64,000 nt of DNA from Trematomus loennbergii (lineage: Eukaryota > Chordata > Actinopteri > Perciformes > Nototheniidae), in assembly GCA_012861695.1 (NCBI GenBank), contig JAAOOA010001616.1:46048-110047 (forward strand). Reading direction: 5' to 3'. Position numbers and translations under genes: made by a program. The stretch's first letter is position 1. Each line of letters opens with the position of its first letter. A model generated the notes under the pieces. That model saw only the letters and a program-made list of their open reading frames with translations. It searched no databases and was not told the DNA's origin. This document shows, one piece after another, positions 55,335 to 64,000 of the stretch.

Positions 55335-56090
55335 GAGGGAGTAGGGTAGGCAGGTTCCGGAAAAGCATGGGTGGTGGACGAGACGGAGGAGTTGGCTGTG
55401 TTGCTGTGTATTATTTCAATTTTGCTTTGGAGGAATGAAAGGAAGGATTCACACTTTGAGGTGGTGAAGGAGTTGGAGATATTATCCATGGGGTTGAGGA
55501 GCTTGTTAATAGTTGAAAAAAGGGACTTTGGGTTATTGCTGCCAGATTGTATTACAGAGGAGTAGTGGAAGGAGCGTGCACTGTTGAGGGCATCTTTGTA
55601 CTGCTGTTGGTGCAGTCTATAAATGTCTTTGTGGATAGTGAGACCAGTTCGTTTAGCATGTCTTTCGAGCTGGCGACCTTTCCTTTCGAGGCAACGGAGA
55701 TGATCGGTGTACCAGGGGGCCGAGTGAGTGAAAGAGACATACTTGGTTTTATTGGAGCGAGTTGGTTGAGACAGGAGGAGAGAGCATTGTTGTAGGTGTT
55801 GACCAGGTCAGTAGGGGAAACATTCTGGGTGACGGTGGAGTCAGGGATGGTGTCAGCCAGTAGGGAGACAGCTAAGAAACTGTTCGTGAAAAAAACATTT
55901 TTTCCCACCGTAGCTGTGTTGTGCAGAGACGAGAGTGTCCAATGTTAGTGGCCAGCTGACGGCAGGGAGTTGGCGAGATTGTTGACGGCCAACGGCTGGA
56001 GGCTGGTAGCAAACGGGCTAGCAGGATAGGGTCCGATACGCAGGAAAAAGCAAATAGGTAACGGAGAACTACTTGAACAAAGTAGCGATT
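55335..56090 (-). pseudogene. L2-type LINE fragment, second copy
   Basis: Near-identical to 31895-32640. Minus-strand frames include FFTNSFLAVSLLADTIPDST and YNNALSSCLNQLAPIKPS, the linker before the RT of L2 elements. It stops at GTAGGGTAGGCA, where the composite sequence begins, so the RT part is missing from this copy. Confidence 0.8.
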
Positions 56091-56576
56091 AGGGTTGGGA
56101 ACCGAAACTCGGTTCCAGATGAGAACCGATAAGAAAATGCCGGGTACCGGGTAACCATACAAAATACACAATTTTGATTCTGCTTAACGGTTCCTAAACG
56201 CGGTAGACCCTGTATTCCACCGGGTCCGTCTGCGCCGCGGCGACCCGGTGGAATTCAGCGGCGGACTGGCCATCAGTGTGTTCTGGAAATCACAGAACGG
56301 CCGTTGTCAGCGGGCCGTTGACGGCACCGCCCTTCATTTTTTTAAACGGCATCATGTAAGTTGCGCTGTCAGGCGACAGAGGTCCACAGTTGCCCCGCAG
56401 CGGGCTCTCCCCGCCCTCCCGTAGACAGTTCACGTGCTCAGTCACTTCATAACACCAAAGATGGATCGCGGTAAACGCTCTAAGTGAGGCTCCACTACAC
56501 TAAAAAAGAGAAAGACAAGGCACAGTGTAATGCCTGTTAATAGCTTGCCACAGGCATAACTCAGTTAAAATAAAGC
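56091..56576. repeat. Second copy of the GGTTGGGAACCG block, left part
   Basis: Matches 32640-33145 and breaks off after TTAAAATAAAGC. The match resumes at 61979 (CATAGGCTACCTGTGTTTAG), so about 5.4 kb lies inserted between the two parts. Confidence 0.85.
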
Positions 56577-58968
56577 ACAGCTATTGTGCAATACATTTGT
56601 ATTGAATGCCAATTTCAGTAGATTTAATCAAACAAAACATAAACATATTGGACATGGCCTGAAAACTGTAACCTCTTCACATTTGGTTGAAATGAGGGCT
56701 GTCAGTAGATTAAAATATTTAATCGCGATTAATCGCACATTTTGTATCTGTTCTAAATGTACCTTAGAGGGATTTTTTCAAGTTTTAATACTCTTATCAA
56801 CATATGAGTGGACAAATATGCTTTATGCAAATGTTTGTTTATTATCATTGGAACAATGACAAATATTCTCCTGAATATTCTCAACACAACAACCTCTGAA
56901 CAATGACAAATGTTCTCCTGAATATTTTCAATACAACCACCTGGAACCTGTCTCTCTTACACTCTCTCCCAACCCTGTCTACTTCTCTGCACTCTGCCAG
57001 TTGCTCAAACAGACAAGCCTGTTTACAGTTGTCGGCGAAATGCCGCTCCTCTGTCTTCATCTTCAGTTAAAGCATGAGACTTTTGCACTGTGGGTCAAAA
57101 TAATGCGCTGTGATGTGCAGTCGACACGTTGGATGCGATCCGAATTATCTAACGCAGCCCCTCGTCCTCCACAATGTTAAGCTGTAGCCACCTATTTAGC
57201 TATCGCTGTTAAAAGCTTGCTGCTCGTAGAAGTGTCCATGCGTCTCCCCGACAAACTTTCAAGCGTGGTCTGCCGCAAGCAAGCGGCAGGAGCGGGCTGT
57301 CAGCAAGCAAGCGGAATGCCGCGGAACACTGTACAAATCCCGTTTCAATAATTCCCCTCTACTCTAAAGTTGCATTAAAACGCGATCTGATCTAGCTGTG
57401 TATTTTTGTTATTTTTATTGTTATATTCAATCTCATTAGCTACAGGCATTTTTGAAGCTTGTAAAGGGAAGATGACAGCTCTCACTCGCCACTCTGCTGT
57501 TCCACAGCGCTTCCCCTCCCTCTGCTGAAATTATGAATGTAAGGCGTATAGTAATCATATAACACGGCAGGGTCCGTTACAGTTTGTTTGTATCTGATTT
57601 CAAATAAACAAAGTCTTGGCTTTCAGAATATTAAACTTGTTTCGGCAAATTCAGATGATAAATACAACTTTGAAAGCTTGTAACGGCATAATTACAAGCG
57701 GAGACCGGAGTAACGTAACGTCACAGCAGGCATAACAACAGCCGGTGTTTCTCGTGAGTGTTTTCCCCGGGAAACAAACACAATACACACACAAACGCAA
57801 AAATACACAAACACACACACGTATACACACACACTCGCGGGCTTCCCCCAGACCAGTAATCCAAACGAAAATATCTTCCCTCCATTACTACTTTGATCAT
57901 TTGCTCCGCTTCCAGAGAAGAGGAAACTTTAAAGGCCTTTTTCTCAAAATGATGACTCGGTGACAGTCATTATATAATGTGACATATTTTGCTTAATATT
58001 TGGAGTACAAAAACAATCCTGATATCATTAAAAGCTAGGAATCTCTTCTTTCCAACAGTGGATAGAACTCAAAATGTGTTTTCGATGGAGCAGGTCACTT
58101 TGCATTAGGTAAAATAAAGCAGGCAGACATAACAGGAAGAATATGTACATTTTAACCCAATCAAATAGGACATTGTCACACCATTCAAATGTATCCATGT
58201 AAATTACAACCAATAAAAAAGCTTAGATTTGTTTATTTGTTACGTTGTTTAGTTTATTTGTTACGTTGTTCTGTGTGTTTCAGCCGTTAACCAGATAGAA
58301 AGAATAGATACACTTGCAAACAAGTCAGAAGAACCAGCGCAGAAGAAAACTAAATACAGTCATTCTAAACTTACATTTAACAACTGGAAGGTCACATCCC
58401 TGACATCCACTTCTCCGGAGCCTGGACCTTCATCAATCATAGAAGAACCAGCGAAGCCAGATAAACCCAAAAGCAGCAGCTCTGCGGCCGCAGAGACTGT
58501 CAAAACCACCCCCACCGCCGTCGTTGAACCGAAACAGGCTGGTTCCGATTGCATGGAGGTTTGTTGTCGGGACATTGAGGCGGGTAAAGCTGTACAGCTA
58601 ACTGTCGAAAAAAAGGAGACCGCTAGATCGTCTGGGCAAAGAGAAAGGTACTTCAACGCAGAATGGTACAAAAACAGAGAGTGGTTAATTATTTGCAAAC
58701 CACTAAACGGGCCTTTTGTGAAATATGCAGATTTGCTGCTGTCAAACGGCTTGTAACTTTCTCAAAATGTGGAGATGATAGCTTTGTTAATACCGGAGTT
58801 AATAACTGGAAAAAGTGCCCAAAGCCTCCATGAACAGTTGTCTCTGACTGTACGATGGGTATCAGCTGATTATGTTGTCCATGAAGACTTCATAGGAATG
58901 TATGACTGTCCTAAGACTGACGCAGAATCAATAACCCACTGATAAACTGCGATGTTAACAACCTCATG
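56577..58968 (+). mobile_element. Degenerate hAT (ZMYM/TTF-finger type), host of the next element
   Basis: AGGGCTGTCAGTAGATTAAA at 56697 resembles a fish hAT/MITE left end. From 58283 (acceptor TGTTTCAG) a frame reads PAQKKTKYSHSKLTFNNWKV, then YFNAEWYKNREWLI. After a frameshift, FCEICRFAAVKRLVTFSKCG and NTGVNNWKKCPKP give a TTF-type zinc finger. VSADYVVHEDFIGMYDCPKT (58855-58920) is from the following DUF4371-like region, with sequence between lost. So this is an internally deleted, frameshifted transposase gene. Confidence 0.7.
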
Positions 58969-58976
58969 ATAACCTC

Positions 58977-61953
58977 CAGCGACGTGCAGTCAGGGGAGGC
59001 AGGGGAGGCAGAGCCTCACCTGTCATTCTCCAATGTAACGGAAAAAAAGAATAATAATACAAATAATTATAATAATAAAATGTGTCCACTGATCTGTGTT
59101 GTAAATGTGATTTCTGTATGATTCCAATCGCTTTTTATAGTAAAAATCGGCTAATTTGCTGAGCTCCGCTACAACTACGGGGAGCGATGAGATTGAGAAT
59201 TGAGGCAGGGACGAGCTCTGCCTCTCGTCACCCCACATCAACTTGCTGGAACGCGGGCACTAATTTAGCGCGAGCACTTATTTTGTGAGCGCGCTCAAGC
59301 CAGTTACTGTATAGCAAGGTGAGGCACCAATGAGATCTGCCTCACCTCAGAATGCGTCACCCCACAGAAACTGGCTGGAAAGCGGGCCCTAAGTGCATGC
59401 CTGTTACCATCTCACTGTAGGTCACCAATGTAATGTTTGTAGATCCCTTTATTACATTTATCCTCGCCATCCATAGTCTCTAAATATTAACTTATTTCAC
59501 GTATATATGATATTTAGGCTGGTCTCAACGGCACTGAGAAAGCGCCAGGGGAGGCAGCCATAACCTCTGCCGCACTGAAGGGGGCGATCTTGAGAGCTAG
59601 CTCTATCAAAAAAATCAAAACATTGAAAAATGCACTTCGGTTACAGCTCCACTTAAAAAAATTAACTGTTGTTTCATTCACGGATTTACTCCCACCAAAT
59701 GGACTTCAAAAATGGAAAACCTTATATCTACCCTTAAACATTTCTCAAAGTTGGACTTTCAATCAAAACAAGCAGTGATAAACAATGGAAGACCGATGCC
59801 TGAGCTTAAGGACCTTCTTCAAACTAACGGACAGAAAATAACACGTTCGTTTCAAACTGAGTGGTACCAAAGAAAAGACTGGCTGTGTGGCTGTGCTACG
59901 AAGAATCGACTTTACTGCTTTCCCTGCCTTTCGTTCTCCACTAGCGTCAACGTTTGGACTAACATTGGATTTGGTGACTTGAAAAATCTACCAAGGAGCC
60001 TCAACAAACATGAGAGATGGATCACTCACATTCAAAGCCAAATCGCATTAAAAACTTTCGGCACTTCTCGGATAGATCTGGCCCTCAATGACCAGCAGAG
60101 ATTAAATGTCAGCATCCACAATGCCAAGGTAAAGGAGAATCGTGAGATCTTAAAAGACCTTATTAATGCTGTCTGCTTCCTAGCTAAACAGGAGTTGGCA
60201 TTTCGGGGGAATGATGAGAGTGCAACATCTTCGAATCGCGGCAACTATGTCGAGCTGTTACATGCCTTCGCTGAAAAAGATGAGAAATTAGCAAGGCATT
60301 TGGAAACATCCACAGTATTTTCTGGCCTTTCAAATAGGATACAGAATGATCTCATAGAAGCAGTCAGTGATGTCATTAAAAATGATATCAGGCATGAGAT
60401 TAATGCAGCCCCATTTGTTGGAGTGGAAGTAGATGAGACAACGGATGTCACAAACAAAGCCCAGGTCTCTGTCATTCTGCGTTATGTGGACACAAGTGAT
60501 GTGAAGGAGGCGTTCTTGGGATTTGATGATGTGAGTGATGACAGGCGAGCACCGGCTATTGCTGATTATGTTTTGGGGGTGCTGGGGAAATACAATTGCG
60601 TTGAAAAGCTGGTAGCTCAAACGTATGACGGAGCTGCTGTGATGGCATCAGCTCTTAACGGGGTGCATGCCAAGATCAGAGAAAAGGTGCCTGAGGCCAT
60701 GTTCACCCATTGTTATGCACACAAATTGAACCTCGTCCTCTCGCATTCAGCAAAATGTATGCTTGAGTGCAGGACGTTTTTTAAAACAGTTGAGGGACTT
60801 GCGGCGTTTTTCAACAAATCGACCAAGCGCACCCACCTACTTGTGAAGCGACGTTTGCCAAGAGCAGCGCCGACGAGATGGAGCTCAAATTCCAGACTAG
60901 TGCACACTATCAGCATGTACCAATCGGATCTGCGTGCTGTGTTCCGGATCATGAGCGAAAATCCCGATGTTTGGGACAATGACACCCTGATGATGGCTGC
61001 TGGATATGATCTCTGGCTGTCAAAAGCATCAACCTGCTTCTTCATAATGGCATATGAGGGCATTTTCTGTGAAACCGATGCACTCTTTCGTGTGCTGCAG
61101 AATAAAGTCATGGACATTGGATTCTGCTGTGCGCGAATCCGCGACACAATGGGAGTTGTGGAACGTCAGAGAAAGAGTTTGACAGTTTCTATGATGGGTT
61201 CGAGCAGAAATGCATCACACTTGGCCTGACAGACAATGTCCGAAGTAAACATCCAATCAGAGATGAGAGGAAAAGAATGTTTCATTGCATTCTGGAAAAT
61301 ATCAGTGTTCAACTGAAAGCTAGGTTTGATCATTTCGGTGAGCTAGCTTTCCTTGGTTTGGTCGATTGCACAAAATTCAATGAAATGTCACAACATTTTG
61401 ATGACACCAAACTGCAGAGCCTATCAAAATATGCAAGGCACTTTGACTTTGTTAGACTGAAGACTGATCTTACCGGACTGTATAGCTCACAAACGGTGAG
61501 GAATGAATGCAAATCACCCGGACAACTCCTCCGCTTTTTGGACCAGAATGATCTGATGCAGACGGTTCCTGAGGCGACAAAGTTACTCCAGCTGGTACTC
61601 ACAATACCTGCTACAACAGCGTCTGTCGAAAGGTCGTTCTCCGCTTTGAAACGACTCAAAACATACAGTCGGAATCGGACTGACCAAAGACGACTTTCAT
61701 CCCTGGCGATCATCTCTATAGAAACAGAGAGACTTTTAAAACTGAAACACAATAAAGAGGACTTCTACAACAAAGTCACGGATATCTTTGTCCAGAAGGA
61801 TAGGCGAATGGACTTCATTTACAAGTAAAGGTAAGGGCCTGGCCATTTAATATTTTCATTTGTGTTGAATGTATGAATAGCGGTAGTTAGTAAAAAAAAA
61901 GTGTAATATACTGTCCGTGCCTCCCCAGGCATTGACCTCACCGCACGTCACTG
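58977..61953 (+). mobile_element. Nearly complete hAT transposon, exact 8-bp duplication
   Basis: 2977 bp. The inverted ends are CAGCGACGTGCAGTCAGG and CCTCACCGCACGTCACTG, and the subterminal GGGGAGGC motifs are inverted too. ATAACCTC flanks both sides exactly (58969-58976, 61954-61961). It encodes one transposase with a single frameshift and sits inside the older hAT at 56577-58968. Confidence 0.95.
59712..61828 (+). pseudogene. hAT transposase (TTF finger, DUF4371, hATC), single frameshift
   Basis: Two abutting frames, 59712-61229 (505 codons) and 61277-61828 (183 codons), make one protein of about 705 residues. The first has a TTF-type zinc finger (TEWYQRKDWLCGCATKNRLY then CFPCLSF, about residues 50-75), the DUF4371/RNase H-like core opening at GVEVDETTDVTNKAQVSVIL (first catalytic Asp) and QTYDGAAVMASALNGVH (second Asp). 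The second has LTIPATTASVERSFSALKRL, the C-terminal hAT dimerisation helix. Near 61170, after VVERQRK, the +1 frame carries the natural continuation to 61277, so one small indel breaks the gene. An upstream frame (59590-59778) may hold part of an earlier exon. Close to intact, hence a recent insertion. Confidence 0.9.
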
Positions 61954-61978
61954 ATAACCTCATATGTTTTTAACTTAG

Positions 61979-62052
61979 GATCATAGGCTACCTGTGTTTA
62001 GTCTAGAAAAAGGTAAATGTGTGCATTTTATTATAAAGTTGTGTATATTTAC
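61979..62052. repeat. Block copy 2, middle part
   Basis: CATAGGCTACCTGTGTTTAG to GTGTATATTTAC, matching 33153-33222. It is bounded by insertions on both sides. Confidence 0.85.
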
Positions 62053-63453
62053 CAGAGGTGGGGACTCGAGTCACATGACTTGACTCGAGTCGCATATTCT
62101 TTGACTTGAGACTTGCTTGACTAACATTGATAAAAGACTTGACTTGACTTTGACTTGGTATTCATGACTTGAGACTTGACTTAAGCTTGAGACAGATGAC
62201 TTGAAAGGACTTGACTGTTTAAAATTAAATATTTGCGTTTGTTTTTGTAGTGAGATATTACGTTTAGTTTTTTCGAAAAACGTGATTGGGTGATTATAGC
62301 GCCGTGCGCGCAAACCTGGCAACCCACTAGACGGCAGGAGTGTCAGTTAACATGGCAGCGGCTAGCGTTACTCCAAAAATAGTGAAGTTTGGATTCAAGG
62401 ATTATGTTGTCGTTGACGCTAATAAGAAGAGAACAGCGGTATGCAGGGTCTGCAGGGTCTGCAGCATAAAGATCCAACTTCATTCGTCACTACAAAAAAA
62501 CCCACAGAAAAAGGTGCGTGAATGTGTTGTGTTAGCTAGAAAGCTAACGTTAAGTTTAAGCTACGTCAGACTTGGTTTCAAATCGATTAAGCATTGCAAA
62601 GAGAAGACAAAACGGTAAATGAACACTAGAACCACCAAGGGATTCATTTTGACTAACCCTGATACTGACGGGCTGTCAGGAGAGGGAGAGAGAGAGAGAG
62701 GAAAAGAGATGCCTCGTTTATTTCCCCTGTGTTATCAGAAGTTACTGTAAACTTTTGAATAATATAGTTCATCTACTTTTAGTAGTTTGTTTAAATGTTT
62801 TAATTATGTTGTTTTTGTTTGTAGAAGTGCATCATTCCTTGATTTATTGTAAAATGAATCTGAACTTTTTGATCTGTTATGATAAACTGAAGCAATTTCT
62901 AAATTAACCCAATTAACTGAGTTTTAAATCGTCCTACTTAGTTTATAAGGAAATTATGAAGAGGAACAAATTAAATGATTTGAAAATGATATCTATGTAG
63001 GTGCTAATGCTGTTGGCGGTTCTAGTGTTAACAGAAATTTAAATTAAATATGTGTAATGGCAAATGCCATATATGATTTTCTTACCTGGAATTCTGCCTT
63101 TTTGAACAGACTTTTTGACTGAGTCCTAGCTATATTGTCTGCAGTTCTAGGGTTAATATGAATCTAATATGATTGCCATCGGTCTAAATTAGATTTCAAA
63201 TGATTAACTGTGTATGTAATGAAGATCATAGTGTGGGTTGAATCCATTTTCATAACCACTGTCTTTTAACTGATTTAAATGCGGAAACTGGGCTTATTCA
63301 TCAGAATTTTGTATGACTTGACTTGACCTGAGCAATGACTTGACTTGACTTGCTTGACTCTCACCACAGTGACTTGGGACTTGCTTGATACTTGTAGGTC
63401 AAGACTTGAGACTTGCTCATGACTTGCACATGTAGGACTTACTCCCACCTCTG
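62053..63453 (+). mobile_element. hAT element with BED-finger exon; exact duplication and readable empty site
   Basis: 1401 bp with inverted ends CAGAGGTGGGGACT and ACTCCCACCTCTG, and subterminal TGACTTGACT repeats. ATATTTAC lies on both sides (62045-62052, 63454-63461). The uninterrupted counterpart at 33215-33222 has a single ATATTTAC. At 62352 MAAASVTPKIVKFGFKDYVV, VDANKKRTAVCRVC and, after frame changes, NFIRHYKKTH form a decayed BED zinc-finger exon. The rest of the transposase is absent. Confidence 0.93.
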
Positions 63454-63461
63454 ATATTTAC

Positions 63462-63902
63462 AGACTGTTGCAAAAACTAAGAAGCTTATAAACATCAGGT
63501 TTAAAACTAAAAGAGCTTTACAAAAAAGTAACACAATTAAAGATGTTTGGAGTTTTATTTGAGTTAGTAATTTACATTTTTTGTCAAAGAGATGCTGATT
63601 TGAAACCGTTGTTACATACAGTTACGGCATTTCCTGTTTCTGCCGGAGAGAGGGGAGTTTGTCCCAAAGCTTGCCGCTGTATTTACTCCCTCCATCTGAC
63701 AGGAGGGAGCCTCATGTGTCACTCCACGGAGTTCACTCCGTCACGGAGGGGGAGTGTGTAGGGCGTGGTTTGGGATTGGGCCATACACACGCACTTTTTT
63801 GCCCCCCCCCCCCCTTCTAAAGTGAATCCGGGGCGCCTGGCTGTCAGCATCAGCTGTGGGCTTGGCTTGCTGTTTAAAACACCTTTTTTATCCATATCTC
63901 TC
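63462..63902. repeat. Block copy 2, right part
   Basis: Matches 33225-33660 (ACTAAGAAGCTTATAAACAT, CGGAGTTCACTCCGTCACGG) and diverges after TTTATCCATATCTCTC at 63902. Confidence 0.85.
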
Positions 63903-64000
63903 TGAGTTGACAAATATGACATGTGGGGTACCTCAAGGCTCCATCTTGGGGCCTCTTCTCTTTAACATCTACATCTAATGCTAACCACTGGCTCAGATAA
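63903..64000 (+). pseudogene. L2/Rex-like reverse transcriptase scrap at window end
   Basis: The plus strand reads MTCGVPQGSILGPLLFNIYI and then a stop: the RT palm box preceding the YADD motif. The sequence leaves the window at 64000, so the extent is unknown. Confidence 0.8.

Overview
The window looks like a repeat-dense stretch of a ray-finned (teleost) fish genome. There are no bacterial-style operons. Coding pieces are split by GT-AG introns. The repeat content is typical of fish: L2-type LINE pieces, an I-like LINE with RNase H, a BEL/Pao integrase scrap, many hAT and TTAA-flanked (piggyBac-type) short elements, a Helentron, and a C2H2 zinc-finger gene whose first exon begins MSKVQMLLSLKKQRL, a form common in fish. 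The species cannot be read from the sequence.

Layout. 1-4.0 kb: one copy of a ~3 kb duplicated block carrying a 147-bp satellite; its partner lies at 26.8-29.9 kb. 4-5.6 kb: direct repeats, a decayed tRNA-like piece and LINE scraps. 5.6-11.7 kb (minus): a frameshifted Helentron with basic/zinc-finger N-terminus, HUH Rep, Pif1-like helicase and AP-endonuclease. 11.7-14.9 kb (minus): an uninterrupted 1044-codon ORF with two herpes-tegument-type (peptidase C76-like) domains followed by two OTU domains. 15.1-17.8 kb (minus): a ten-exon gene, fully in phase, for a 415-aa SGNH-hydrolase-like protein. 18-20.4 kb: minisatellite and repeats. 20.4-23.4 kb (plus): a fish multicopy (SAMD3-like) gene with one frameshift. 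24-36 kb: hAT-like elements, the second satellite block with hairpin modules, and an L2 LINE. 37-45.1 kb (minus): a KRAB-less C2H2 zinc-finger gene with two frameshifts and a 6.4-kb intron packed with transposons. 45.4-46.6 kb: LINE 3' ends. 47.2-55.3 kb: a composite of at least seven tandem-repeat families around a tyrosine-recombinase gene that has been inverted-duplicated. 55.3-64 kb: a second copy of the 31.9-33.7 kb block, broken open by nested hAT elements, ending in an L2 reverse-transcriptase scrap.

Most notable: (1) three same-strand units in a row, SGNH gene, double-C76/double-OTU protease and Helentron replicase, where the first two are open and the replicase is broken; (2) the tyrosine-recombinase/satellite composite with inverted boundary sequence; (3) a satellite whose every unit carries an RFX X-box-like palindrome; (4) hAT insertions whose target duplications, and in one case empty site, can be read directly.
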